Source of the DNA: a virus
Direction: 5' to 3' (one strand)
Length of the DNA: 57,551 nt
IMG/VR virus record: IMGVR_UViG_3300020198_000019
Span: 1 to 57,551 of that record
In this document: piece by piece, positions 36,263-45,154 of the stretch
How positions within the stretch are numbered: the stretch's first letter is position 1
How the letters are laid out: every line of letters begins with the position of its first letter
Notes under the pieces: model-generated
What the model was told of the DNA's origin: nothing
Databases searched by the model: none
Seen by the model: only the letters and a program-made list of their open reading frames with translations
Made by a program: the position numbers and the translations under genes

Positions 36263-39200
36263 ATGGCTACGCAGACCATTGAATTTGCAGCCCCATCCGG
36301 CCAGACAATCACAGCGAAACTATTCGATGCAGGGTCTGACACGATCGAGGCGACAGCCAGCAGCGTCACGGCCAGAACAAATGCCGCAGGCGTGTACGTC
36401 GCAACGGTGACAAGCACGCTTTCAGGCGTGTATCGATTGGTGGCGACAAACCCAGCCGGCACGCTGCTTGCACAGTGGTGGGTCAGATTAGCGAATGCCG
36501 ATGGCACATACATAGCATATGAAAGCCCGAACGCCGACTATCTTGATGCAACAGTGAGCAGCAGGCTCGCAACCTCGGGCTACACAACACCACCGACAGC
36601 GGCAACGAATGCAACGGCAGTCAGAACGGAATTGGCAACCGAATTGGGTCGCATCGATGTTGCAGTCTCTACGCGATCAACATTTGCCGGAGGTGCTGTA
36701 GCGTCGGTGACTGCAGGCGTCACAGTCACCACAAACAACGACAAAACCGGCTACGCACTGACTGCAGTCACTGGATTAGGCAATCAGACGGCAAACATTA
36801 CAGGCAACGTGAGCGGCTCCGTGGGCAGCGTGACGGGGGCCGTAGGAAGCGTGACGGGGGCTGTAGGCAGCGTGACGGGGGCTGTAGGCAGCGTGACAAA
36901 CAGAGTCACGGCAAATACGGATCAATGGAACGGCGTGACTGTAACAGGAATGCCGATGCCTACCTATGTGCAGCCGACTGGTTTTCTCGCCGCGACATTT
37001 CCTGCGACTGTCAGCAGCTTTGCGGGCGGTGCGGTGTCAAGCGTGACCGGCAACGTCGGCGGGAACGTCGTCGGGTCGGTTGGCAGCATTTCCGGAGTGA
37101 CGTTCCCGGCTAACTTCGCAACCCTCGGCATCAACGCCAGCGGTCACGTCTCGCGTGTTGTGCTGGTCGATACCACAACAACAAACAGCGACATGCGAGG
37201 CACCGACAACGCACTGCTGGCATCGGGTTACACAGTTCCGCCGACAGCAGCAGCTAATGCAACAGCGGTACGCACAGAGTTGGCAACCGAGCTAGGGCGT
37301 GTCGATGTTGCAGTGTCAACGCGATCAACATTTGCGGGCGGTGCTGTAGCAAGCGTGACCGGCAACGTGGGCGGGAATGTTGTTGGTAGTGTAGGAAGCG
37401 TCACAGGGGCTGTCGGTTCGGTTACTGCACAAGTTACGGCGAACGTAAATGAATGGGGTGGAGCGGCAGTAACAGGAATGCCAATGCCTACATATGTGCA
37501 GCCTACTGGATTTCTCGCGACGACATTTCCTGCGACTGTTAGCAGCTTTGCTGGTGGTGCTGTAGCAAGCGTGAGCGGATCAGTGGGGAGTGTTACCGGC
37601 AATGTTGGCGGCAACGTCGTCGGATCAGTTGGCAGTATCAGCGGGGTGACGTTCCCGGCGAACTTTGCGGCCCTCGGCATCAATGCCAGTGGTCACGTCT
37701 CGCGTGTTGTGCTGGTCGATACCACAACAACAAACAGCGATATGCGAGGCACCGACAACGCACTGCTGGCATCGGGTTACACAGAACCGCCGACAGCGGC
37801 AGTCAATGCGACAGCAGTCAGAACGGAATTGGCAACCGAATTAGATCGCATAGACGTTGCTGTCTCTACGCGATCAACATTCGCCGGTGGTGCTGTAGCA
37901 AGCGTGACTGCAGGCGTAACAGTCACTACGAACAACGACAAAACCGGCTACGCACTGACTGCAGTAACCGGATTAGGCAATCAGACGGCAAACATCACAG
38001 GCAACGTGAGCGGGTCCGTGGGCAGCATCAGCGGTGTGACGTTTCCCACCAATTTCGCGGCACTCGGAATTAATGCTAGTGGTCATGTTTCGCGTGTTGT
38101 GTTGGTAGATACAACGACAACAAACGAAGATAAAACTGGCTACAGTTTGCAAGCAGCAACAGGACTCGGCAATCAGACGGCAAACATCACAGGCAATATA
38201 ATAGGTTCAGTCGCTAGCGTAACTGGATCAGTGGGTTCTGTTACTGGAAATGTTGGCGGCAACGTCGTAGGGTCAGTGGGCAGTATTTCCGGGGTGACGT
38301 TCCCGGCGAACTTTGCGGCCCTCGGCATCAATGCCAGCGGTCACGTTTCGCGTGTTGTGCTGGTCGATACAACAACCGTGAACAGTGACATGCGAGGCAC
38401 TGACAACGCACTGCTGGCGGCAAGCTACACGGCACCACTGACCACCGCAGGAACAGCGGCGGCGGTTTGGAATGCACTGCTGGCGACATACACGACTGCA
38501 GGCAGTTTCGGGGCAAGGGTCGTGCGTTCAACGAACAGCAACAACGAACTGCAGTTGACGGGCAGCCATCATGCGGCGGCTGTATTGCACGATGCCGAGC
38601 CTGACAGCATACCGGCGGATGCACTGACCGCAGCGACCATCACTGCAATACAGGCAGGGCTGGCAACGGCAGCGAATCAGACAACGATAATTCAGTACAT
38701 CGATACTGAGATTGCAGCAATCAAACTTGTGACCGATAAGATCAACACCGGACTGGTACAGGACGGTGCGGTCTATCAGTTTACTGTCAACATGCTGGAG
38801 AATGGTCCTGCAGGTGCTGGCGGCGGATCTGCAACACTCGGCAATCAAGAGACAATCATCCAACATTTGGAAGGGATAAAAGGTGCGGGGTGGGACAGCT
38901 CGGATGCTCTAACTGCAATCTCGAGCCTTGTTGCCGCCGGTATTGGGTCAGCTCTTGCGTCGTTGGGGTTTACGACGGGCACAATCGCCGGGTTTCCCAC
39001 GACGCTACGTGTCGGAGACAGCTACACGCTGGCCGTCAACCGTGCGATTGCCGTGTACGTGCGCGATGCGCAAGGCACGCCTATAACTCAGGTCGGATCC
39101 AAGCTGTTCTCCGACGCACAGTTCAAACCTGCATGCGTGATAACGCAGGACGGGCAATCCGGTCGTGTGGATGCAACCGTGACATGGGTTCCTCCGGTCG

Positions 39201-39352
39201 GACAGGCCGAGGGTTACCTGCGCATTGAGATACCCAGTAGCAGGAGCGCTCTTGCCCGGGCCGGGGTAGCCTCAGTACAGGTCACGCTGCAGTGGCCCGG
39301 AGTGGTGTTTACCCTAGCCACTCAAGCGGTAACGTGGCTGCCAAAAGTCTGA
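36263..39352 (+). CDS. Repeat-rich tail fibre (1029 aa)
   Basis: The N-terminal ~80 residues form a small beta domain. Most of the rest is built from degenerate repeats: units containing NATAVRTELATEL and FAGGAVASV (three times), GVTFPANFAALGINASGH with VVLVDTTTTN (four times), and short GSVTGAVG/GNVGGNVVGS runs that look like a beta-helical or collagen-like shaft. The C-terminal ~330 residues are unique and include a second beta domain, probably the tip. Repeats at DNA level allow length change by recombination. Confidence 0.7.
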   Translation: MATQTIEFAAPSGQTITAKLFDAGSDTIEATASSVTARTNAAGVYVATVTSTLSGVYRLVATNPAGTLLAQWWVRLANADGTYIAYESPNADYLDATVSSRLATSGYTTPPTAATNATAVRTELATELGRIDVAVSTRSTFAGGAVASVTAGVTVTTNNDKTGYALTAVTGLGNQTANITGNVSGSVGSVTGAVGSVTGAVGSVTGAVGSVTNRVTANTDQWNGVTVTGMPMPTYVQPTGFLAATFPATVSSFAGGAVSSVTGNVGGNVVGSVGSISGVTFPANFATLGINASGHVSRVVLVDTTTTNSDMRGTDNALLASGYTVPPTAAANATAVRTELATELGRVDVAVSTRSTFAGGAVASVTGNVGGNVVGSVGSVTGAVGSVTAQVTANVNEWGGAAVTGMPMPTYVQPTGFLATTFPATVSSFAGGAVASVSGSVGSVTGNVGGNVVGSVGSISGVTFPANFAALGINASGHVSRVVLVDTTTTNSDMRGTDNALLASGYTEPPTAAVNATAVRTELATELDRIDVAVSTRSTFAGGAVASVTAGVTVTTNNDKTGYALTAVTGLGNQTANITGNVSGSVGSISGVTFPTNFAALGINASGHVSRVVLVDTTTTNEDKTGYSLQAATGLGNQTANITGNIIGSVASVTGSVGSVTGNVGGNVVGSVGSISGVTFPANFAALGINASGHVSRVVLVDTTTVNSDMRGTDNALLAASYTAPLTTAGTAAAVWNALLATYTTAGSFGARVVRSTNSNNELQLTGSHHAAAVLHDAEPDSIPADALTAATITAIQAGLATAANQTTIIQYIDTEIAAIKLVTDKINTGLVQDGAVYQFTVNMLENGPAGAGGGSATLGNQETIIQHLEGIKGAGWDSSDALTAISSLVAAGIGSALASLGFTTGTIAGFPTTLRVGDSYTLAVNRAIAVYVRDAQGTPITQVGSKLFSDAQFKPACVITQDGQSGRVDATVTWVPPVGQAEGYLRIEIPSSRSALARAGVASVQVTLQWPGVVFTLATQAVTWLPKV
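36821..36897 (+). repeat. 21-bp tandem repeat in the fibre gene
   Basis: Three full 21-nt units (consensus GTAGGCAGCGTGACGGGGG plus CT) and a partial fourth, encoding VGSVTGA. Units differ at few bases, so they are recent or kept alike by slippage. Confidence 0.85.
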
Positions 39353-39372
39353 AAAAAATTCCACAAACTTTG

Positions 39373-39400
39373 TTGACAATCTCCACCGCCCGTGTAGACT
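39373..39400 (+). promoter_or_regulatory. Strong sigma70 promoter for the replication operon
   Basis: A consensus TTGACA (39373-39378), 16-bp spacer, then TAGACT (39395-39400), 33 nt before the ATG at 39434. A consensus-like AAAGGAGG ribosome-binding site follows. It is the closest match to the host consensus in the window, which fits an early or middle promoter read by unmodified host polymerase. Confidence 0.7.
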
Positions 39401-39433
39401 GCCCCCGCCCTTAATTGAAAGGAGGGGCTGTTT

Positions 39434-40186
39434 ATGAGACTGTATTGTCGGATTGTTGATTTGCCCGCGTTGCTTACGCAGGCGGGCATTACCACCATCG
39501 CGTTTGAGTTGGATCTGAACGCCACATTTCACGAGGACGGTCCCGGCGACGGGTCTCTTGGTCCCGCCCACTCCGTAGTTCAGGAGGTACCGGTTACGGT
39601 GTCGCCGGGTTTGCCGGCACCACCAGCGGCGGGGGAACCAAAGAAGCGCGGACGTAAAAAGGCGGCAGCGGACACTGCAGCTCTCGCAGATCCTGCTTCT
39701 GTTGCTGACGCACAGCAGCCGTTGTACGCCCCGATGCCGTTGCCTACCCGCAGCACAACGATTGGTGCAGTGAAAGATCTTGCTGCCCCGCACAGCCTTT
39801 CGCCTACGATCTCTGGAAGCGTCCGCACGTATCCGGCAAACCCGGAGCTGACTCCGGCAACGTCGGCGAACGGGGGTGTTCAGGTGGCCGGGTACCACCC
39901 GGGGACACCTATTGGCACGTCGATTGAACCCCCAACCTTTGGCGGTTTCTCGGGAGCCCCCACCTTTGGGCAGGGCGTTGCTCCGTGGGCAACGCCGGCG
40001 GTAGTACCTGTTGCCACGCAGATGACCCTGCAGCAGATCCACGGCGTAATGCTCAAGGCCCACCAGACCAACCCGGATGGGTTTGCTCAGGCGATGGCGG
40101 CAGCCAGTCTGCAGCCTAACGCGGTCACCGTTGCAGACGGGGCCCGTGTTGTGGCCGCTCTCGCTCCGATTGTGGGGGTAAACTGA
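39434..40186 (+). CDS. AT-hook-like hypothetical protein, first in replication operon
   Basis: 250 aa. The N-terminal ~35 residues form a small beta domain, then KKRGRKKAA (near residues 74-82) looks like an AT-hook or nuclear-tail-type DNA-binding patch. A long disordered Pro/Thr region follows, and a C-terminal helical bundle of ~50 residues (LQQIHGVMLKAHQTNPDGFA) ends it. It may coat or bend DNA, or carry the replication proteins; no enzyme motif. Confidence 0.55.
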   Translation: MRLYCRIVDLPALLTQAGITTIAFELDLNATFHEDGPGDGSLGPAHSVVQEVPVTVSPGLPAPPAAGEPKKRGRKKAAADTAALADPASVADAQQPLYAPMPLPTRSTTIGAVKDLAAPHSLSPTISGSVRTYPANPELTPATSANGGVQVAGYHPGTPIGTSIEPPTFGGFSGAPTFGQGVAPWATPAVVPVATQMTLQQIHGVMLKAHQTNPDGFAQAMAAASLQPNAVTVADGARVVAALAPIVGVN

Positions 40187-40187
40187 G

Positions 40188-41618
40188 ATGCCAAACGGGC
40201 ATTGCACTCTCTCGCCGTCGTCCGCTAAGCGATGGATTTCGTGCCCGGGCAGTTTGTTTGCGCCGCAGGGCGACACTGGCGGCGTGGACGCGCAACGGGG
40301 GACTTTGCAGCACAAGCTGTTTGAGTTCCTGCTGTGGCAGCACATGCAGGGTTGGGCTCCGGGCAAAACCTGCGGGCCTTTATCCCGCATAACACCAGTT
40401 TGGGAGGGCGTACCGTTTGTGCAGTGGGTACATTCACACCCTTTGCACAGCATGTACCAGCACACATGGTCACACACCCCCGACGTGCATCTATGTGATG
40501 ACGACTTCTACTTGGTGGAAGACGCGTTTCGGATGGTGTTGGAGATCGTGCGGTCTCACGAGCTGGAATTTGTGTACGTGTTCTCCGAGTGGCGGATGTC
40601 GCTGAGCGTCGTCGGAATGCGGGACGACCCCGGTCAGTCAGCAGAGCCGTGGTGTGGCGGCACAGCGGACTGCGTACTGGTCGGGTCTCGACAGGGGCGC
40701 AAGGTCGTGATCGTTTGCGATCTCAAAACCGGACGTAACCGTGTGCATCCGGATGATCCGCAACTGTTGTTGTATGCAGCAATGGTACTAGGTCAGCTCC
40801 ACGTAGCAGAAACACCAGCGTCAGACCCTGCCGTTGTGGCGTGGTTGCGGGATGCCCCTTTGGCGGCGAGTGGGGTAATAACCGCAGTGCTTCAGCCAAA
40901 GAGTAACCCGGCGTTGGCGATGCATAACTGCTCGCCGGACGAACTCGCCAACGTTGTGGATGCGGTTAAGCGTGTGAAAGGTCTTATTGTCCCGCACGAT
41001 CTGTCGTCCACGAATCCGCCTGCGGATTTACTGGTCGCCGGACCGCACTGTCAGTACTGCAGGCGGCGTAGTGTGTGCTCCGCATACACGACCATGCACC
41101 AGCATGAGTTTGCCGCTGTTGTTTGGGAAGCCCCGGGCAAACAGGTTCTGCCGTTGCCTGTGGCAGACCTGACTATCGAACAGCTCTTGCAGTTCGAGCG
41201 GCGTATTGATGTGGTCACGCAATTTTGCAGTGACGTAAAGAAGGAGTTACTACGCAGAGCGCACAGGGGCGTAGCAATCCCCGGTAAAAAATTAGTCACC
41301 GTGTTTGGCCACAGGCAGTGGCACGTTGACGAACGGATGACGGGGGAGCAGGTGGTTATTGAGTTGTCGCAGGCGATGGGCGTTCCGTCCGACGTGTGCG
41401 TTGACACGACACCTGCCTCCCCTGCCGAGGTCGAAAGGCGGCTGCGATCTCGGTACGGCTTGAAAAAAGCGGAGGCGGCGGAAGCTGTCAACCGCTTCGC
41501 TCGGGCAAAAATGCAAGCCGTCAAACTTGTTGATCGTGACGCCTCCGGCGACGAGGTTACGCCGGAAGCCATTGTGCATTTCTTAAACGCTATTCAGGAT
41601 GCTGAAAACAATGACTGA
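40188..41618 (+). CDS. PD-(D/E)XK nuclease, DUF2800-like
   Basis: 476 aa. Asp161 (GGTADCVL), DLK at 178-180 (VIVCDLKTGR) and Gln192 (PQLLLYAAM) give the RecB/Cas4-type catalytic set. CQYCRRRSVC near 288-297, with an early Cys (ISCPGS, residue 19), could form the iron-sulfur cluster found in AddB/Cas4-type nucleases. DUF2800 genes commonly sit next to DUF2815 and family A polymerase in phages, as here. It probably trims DNA ends during recombination or replication. Confidence 0.8.
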   Translation: MPNGHCTLSPSSAKRWISCPGSLFAPQGDTGGVDAQRGTLQHKLFEFLLWQHMQGWAPGKTCGPLSRITPVWEGVPFVQWVHSHPLHSMYQHTWSHTPDVHLCDDDFYLVEDAFRMVLEIVRSHELEFVYVFSEWRMSLSVVGMRDDPGQSAEPWCGGTADCVLVGSRQGRKVVIVCDLKTGRNRVHPDDPQLLLYAAMVLGQLHVAETPASDPAVVAWLRDAPLAASGVITAVLQPKSNPALAMHNCSPDELANVVDAVKRVKGLIVPHDLSSTNPPADLLVAGPHCQYCRRRSVCSAYTTMHQHEFAAVVWEAPGKQVLPLPVADLTIEQLLQFERRIDVVTQFCSDVKKELLRRAHRGVAIPGKKLVTVFGHRQWHVDERMTGEQVVIELSQAMGVPSDVCVDTTPASPAEVERRLRSRYGLKKAEAAEAVNRFARAKMQAVKLVDRDASGDEVTPEAIVHFLNAIQDAENND

Positions 41619-42381
41619 GAAAGAAGACCCGTGTCGGGTAACAGTGGGGCCGTTGGTCCTTTCGTACCCAGCACTACATACGCCAAAGGCGTCCCTCAAC
41701 AAGACGCAGGATATGCAGTACTCTGCAGAGTTTTGGTTGCTTGCCGACAACCCCCACGCTGCAGAGATCCACAAATCGCTGGTAACGGCTTCGCAGGCAG
41801 CATGTGCCGAAAAGCAGGTGCCGTTTAACTCTCACACAATGCAGCCGCTGAAAGAAATTGACCCCGCCAAACTACCTGCGGGGAGATCCGGATGGATGTT
41901 TCGCGCCAACTCCAAGAGTCGGCCAGAACTGTTCGTGTGCCGGACCAAAGGGCATTTGGTGCCTGCTATCGAGACCGATCTGTACCCCGGATGTCACGTC
42001 TACGCTACCATCCGAGCGAGTTTTTACTCGTTGCAGGGCGAGAATAATGTTCCGGTCAAGGGCGTCAAGTTCTACCTGAACGGGGTGTGCAAGGTCGGTG
42101 ATGGCCAGCGTATGGGTGGCGGTCCTGTAGACGCCGCAGAAACATTCTCTGCGACGGATATGCAGATCATGGCTTTCGACGCCGCGCCTACCCCGGGATT
42201 CGAGGGCATTCCGAGTACGCCCGCTGCACCGGCCCCGCCGTGGCAGCAGCAGGCACCGGCCCCGCCGTGGCAGCAGCAGGCACCGGCCCCGCCGTGGCAG
42301 CAGCAGGCACCGGCTGCAGCTCCGCCTGCCGGCCCCGGGTACGTTATTCCGGGGTGGCCTTCTAACGCCCCATCCTTTTGA
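41611..42381 (+). CDS. Single-strand DNA-binding protein, DUF2815 (gp2.5-like)
   Basis: 256 aa from the ATG at 41611 (AGGA upstream); an alternative in-frame ATG lies at 41599. The body (LSYPALHTPKAS ... YSAEFWLLA ... KGVKFYLNGV) follows the DUF2815/T7 gp2.5-like OB-fold pattern. The C-terminus carries three copies of APAPPWQQQ and ends with an aromatic (Phe) after a flexible tail, as in SSBs that recruit partners through their tail. Its tail is not acidic, unlike gp2.5. It overlaps the preceding gene by 8 nt. Confidence 0.8.
   Translation: MTEKEDPCRVTVGPLVLSYPALHTPKASLNKTQDMQYSAEFWLLADNPHAAEIHKSLVTASQAACAEKQVPFNSHTMQPLKEIDPAKLPAGRSGWMFRANSKSRPELFVCRTKGHLVPAIETDLYPGCHVYATIRASFYSLQGENNVPVKGVKFYLNGVCKVGDGQRMGGGPVDAAETFSATDMQIMAFDAAPTPGFEGIPSTPAAPAPPWQQQAPAPPWQQQAPAPPWQQQAPAAAPPAGPGYVIPGWPSNAPSF
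42226..42306 (+). repeat. Three perfect 27-bp tandem repeats in the SSB tail
   Basis: Units 42226-42252, 42253-42279 and 42280-42306 are identical and encode APAPPWQQQ. Exact identity, including third positions, indicates recent slippage expansion. Confidence 0.9.
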
Positions 42382-42395
42382 TTGAGGAGTCCGCA

Positions 42396-42623
42396 GTGCG
42401 CCGTATACCGATGAAACGTACGGATGCTGTGGATCACAAGAAGTGCGGTGCTGTGATTCGTAAGGCCCGCCGTGAGGCGGGCCTTACTCTCCGAGCAGTG
42501 TCCAATAACAGCGGTCTGTCCGTGCAGTACCTCTCTGCTCTCGAGCTGGGGAGGCGGCAGTGGAGCCGCAAGTTGTTTGAGGCCGTAATCAATGCCATCG
42601 ACTCCGCGATATCTGATGATTGA
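42396..42623 (+). CDS. XRE-family helix-turn-helix regulator
   Basis: 75 aa from a GTG with GAGGAG six bases upstream. IRKARREAGLTLRAVSNNSG then LSVQYLSALELGRRQWS is a Cro/CI-type HTH: helix 2, recognition helix, then the conserved E-x-G-R turn. It lacks a dimerisation domain. Embedded between SSB and polymerase genes (32-nt overlap with the latter), it may autoregulate the operon or set its timing. Confidence 0.75.
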   Translation: MRRIPMKRTDAVDHKKCGAVIRKARREAGLTLRAVSNNSGLSVQYLSALELGRRQWSRKLFEAVINAIDSAISDD

Positions 42624-44715
42624 CTTCGAGACCCGGTCGCCTCTCGACCTCAAGGAGGTGAGTTACGACCGATATGCGAGTCATCATCATACGGATGTGC
42701 TGTGTCTTGGCATCGCATTGGATGGCCAACAACCGAGGTGCGTGATCCCCGAACAGGGTCCGGTCTTGAGGCGCAGTCGAACTCCCCCCGAAATTGACTA
42801 CGCTATTCGAGCCCGGATCCCTGTTTATGCGCACAACGTCGCGTTCGACAAACGCGTGTATCAACATCAGGCCGTGGATAAACTGGGGTGGACCCCCATC
42901 CCCGAGGAATTGTGGCGGTGCTCCATGGCCATCGCTGCGTACTATGCGTTGCCTCGTTCTCTCAAGGCGCTGGCCAAAGCACGTAACCAAGAATCACAAA
43001 AGGACGCTGTCGGTAGCCGCATACTGGCTCAAGTGAGTAAGCCGAAGAAGCCGACAAAGATTCAAGCGTTGGCCTTCGCCAAAACGTTTGGGTCAGACCC
43101 TCGTGCGTGGCCTCTGTTGTGGTACGATCAGACTAGCAAACTGGATTTGGTCTATGCCTACTGCGTAACAGACATCACCACGCAGTGTGAGTTCCTGAAC
43201 AGCATGGGTCCGCTCCCTCCGGACCGACAAGCAGACTGGCTGATGGACAGACGCATAAACGAGCGAGGGGTTCGCGTCGACATCCCCACTCTGCTGGCGT
43301 TGAGCCGGCGACGGGCACAGGCGGTTGACGACTACAACGCCAAGGTGCGGGCGATTACCACGTCGCATGCGTACCCGGGAGGGTTTGTGTCCTCCGTCGA
43401 CCAAGTTGCCGCAATCCGGGAATACCTGTCGATGCGTGGCGTAGTAGTGCTCGACGTGACTAAAAGCACAGTAACGACTCTGCTCAAACGCACTGACGTT
43501 CCCGACGATTGCCGGAGGTTGCTGGAGTGCCGCCAACAAGCGGGCAAATCTAGTCTGGCAAAGCTCGACAGCTTCTCCACCTTTACGGACGTTGACTGTC
43601 TGTTGCGCGACTCGCTGGTGTGGCACGGGGCTACGACAGGCCGGTACACTGGACGAGGTGTGCAGCTCCACAACATAGTACGCGATACGTTGAGCGCACG
43701 GGATTATGACACACTGGTTGATTGCCTGACCAATGGGTCGGACTTTGAATCACGAACGTGGGATCACCCTCGCCCGGACCTTGTTCCGGAGATTATTTCG
43801 CAGGCTTTGCGTGGCCTGATTATACCTCGGGAAGGTAACCAGTTATTGATCAGCGACTTCAGCTCGATCGAGTGCCGGGTGCTGGCGTGGCTGGCGGATT
43901 GCCGGCTGTTGCTGCAGGCGTTTGCTAAGGGGGAGTGCGTGTACCGCCAATTCGCTGAACGAGCAACAGGCAAGCCGGCATCTGAGATCGGAAAGAAGAG
44001 TCAAGAGAGACAGCTCGGAAAGGTCGCCGTGTTGGGCCTCGGCTACGGTATGGGCGGCACGCCCCGCCCGGGGACCGCCACGTACCCGCTCAGCACCTTT
44101 CAAGCCGCAGCAGCCGGCAGCCCGTACTTCCTAACGCTGGATGATGACACCAGCAAAAGGATCGTGCGCTTGTTCCGTGAAACATACGCAGAGATACCGA
44201 CTATGTGGAAGAATTTGGAAGCTGCTTTTATTGCGGCGATATCGCAACACAGAGTCGTGCAATGCGGTCGGCTGCTGGTTGGAGTAACGCCGCCGGGTGC
44301 TGAACGGTTTGCGTGGATCCGCCTTCCGAGCGGCAGACAGATATGGTACCCGGACCCCCAAGTATCCACGGTGGAAAAACGTATCGGCAACCGCACATCA
44401 CAGGTTTTACAGGCCTCTTTTATGACGGAGCACCCAACCACTCGGCAGTGGGTGCGGATGCCTACGTGGGGTGGAACACTGGTCGAGAACGTGGTGCAGG
44501 CTGCGGCGTGCGATCTGCTGGTGGAGTCCATCCGGCGGGTGGAAGATCACGGGTACCCAGTGATCCTGTCAGTCCACGACGAAGTGGTCGCCGAAGGCCC
44601 GTGCGGGGAGGATCACGTACACACGTTTCATGGTCTGATGAGAGCAACCCCCGAATGGGCGGATGGACTGCCGATGGATTGCGAAAGCGAGGGCAAACCG
44701 CGGTATGGAAAATGA
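42592..44715 (+). CDS. DNA polymerase, family A
   Basis: 707 aa. The proofreading exonuclease motifs are MIDFETRS (Asp11, Glu13), YAHNVAFDKR and a late YCVTDI. The polymerase core has HGATTGRYTGRGVQLHNI, motif A DFSSIECRVLAWLA, motif B region KVAVLGLGYGMG, and motif C SVHDEVV. It replicates the phage genome. The ATG has GAGG nine bases upstream and lies inside the HTH gene. No 5'-nuclease domain, as usual for phage enzymes. Length and order match the DUF2800-DUF2815-polA-VRR-helicase module of many phages. Confidence 0.93.
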   Translation: MPSTPRYLMIDFETRSPLDLKEVSYDRYASHHHTDVLCLGIALDGQQPRCVIPEQGPVLRRSRTPPEIDYAIRARIPVYAHNVAFDKRVYQHQAVDKLGWTPIPEELWRCSMAIAAYYALPRSLKALAKARNQESQKDAVGSRILAQVSKPKKPTKIQALAFAKTFGSDPRAWPLLWYDQTSKLDLVYAYCVTDITTQCEFLNSMGPLPPDRQADWLMDRRINERGVRVDIPTLLALSRRRAQAVDDYNAKVRAITTSHAYPGGFVSSVDQVAAIREYLSMRGVVVLDVTKSTVTTLLKRTDVPDDCRRLLECRQQAGKSSLAKLDSFSTFTDVDCLLRDSLVWHGATTGRYTGRGVQLHNIVRDTLSARDYDTLVDCLTNGSDFESRTWDHPRPDLVPEIISQALRGLIIPREGNQLLISDFSSIECRVLAWLADCRLLLQAFAKGECVYRQFAERATGKPASEIGKKSQERQLGKVAVLGLGYGMGGTPRPGTATYPLSTFQAAAAGSPYFLTLDDDTSKRIVRLFRETYAEIPTMWKNLEAAFIAAISQHRVVQCGRLLVGVTPPGAERFAWIRLPSGRQIWYPDPQVSTVEKRIGNRTSQVLQASFMTEHPTTRQWVRMPTWGGTLVENVVQAAACDLLVESIRRVEDHGYPVILSVHDEVVAEGPCGEDHVHTFHGLMRATPEWADGLPMDCESEGKPRYGK

Positions 44716-45154
44716 TTTCTTTAGCAAGCCGGCGTCACCTCGGCGGGTGCGAGAGCGGAGCGTCGAAGATGCGTTCCGTCGCTACTGCAAAAACCGTGGG
44801 TGGGAGTGCATTAAATGTACCCCGATGGGTACCACTTCGTACCCCGACAGGTTGGTTTTATTCGGGGGTGGTCGGGTAGCCTGGCTCGAGCTGAAAGCAC
44901 CCGGCAAGAAGCCGACCCCGTTACAGTATCAAATGATTCAAAAGCTGCTGGCCTTGGGGTACTTGGCCGGTTGGGCAGACACGACTCGATCCGCAATCCT
45001 ATGGGCTGAACTCGCGCATGCAATTCTTACCTCACCCGACGTGGATCCCGCACGAATATCAAAAGACCACCATCAATTTTGTTCACAGCCGCACAACGTT
45101 CAGCGAGCACTCGCAGGACGGGGCCGCAGTGCTGCTCGACCCCGGCATGGGTAA
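44705..45154 (+). CDS. VRR-NUC domain nuclease
   Basis: 149 aa. RSVEDAFRRYCKNRGW, then GTTSYPDRLVLFGGGRVAWL with ELKAPGKKPTPLQ is the VRR-NUC fold; the Asp of YPDR, the Glu and Lys of ELK, and the Gln of LQ are the expected active-site residues. Related enzymes act on branched DNA. The frame runs 137 nt into the helicase gene, and the last ~45 residues (after AELAHAIL) look non-natural, so the true end may be earlier or the stop has been lost. Confidence 0.8.
   Translation: MENDFFSKPASPRRVRERSVEDAFRRYCKNRGWECIKCTPMGTTSYPDRLVLFGGGRVAWLELKAPGKKPTPLQYQMIQKLLALGYLAGWADTTRSAILWAELAHAILTSPDVDPARISKDHHQFCSQPHNVQRALAGRGRSAARPRHG

Noticed and set aside
36263-39352. Diversity-generating retroelement target in the fibre
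   Set aside because: No reverse transcriptase and no template/variable pair with adenine-biased differences; repeats are spread through the gene and differ at all bases.
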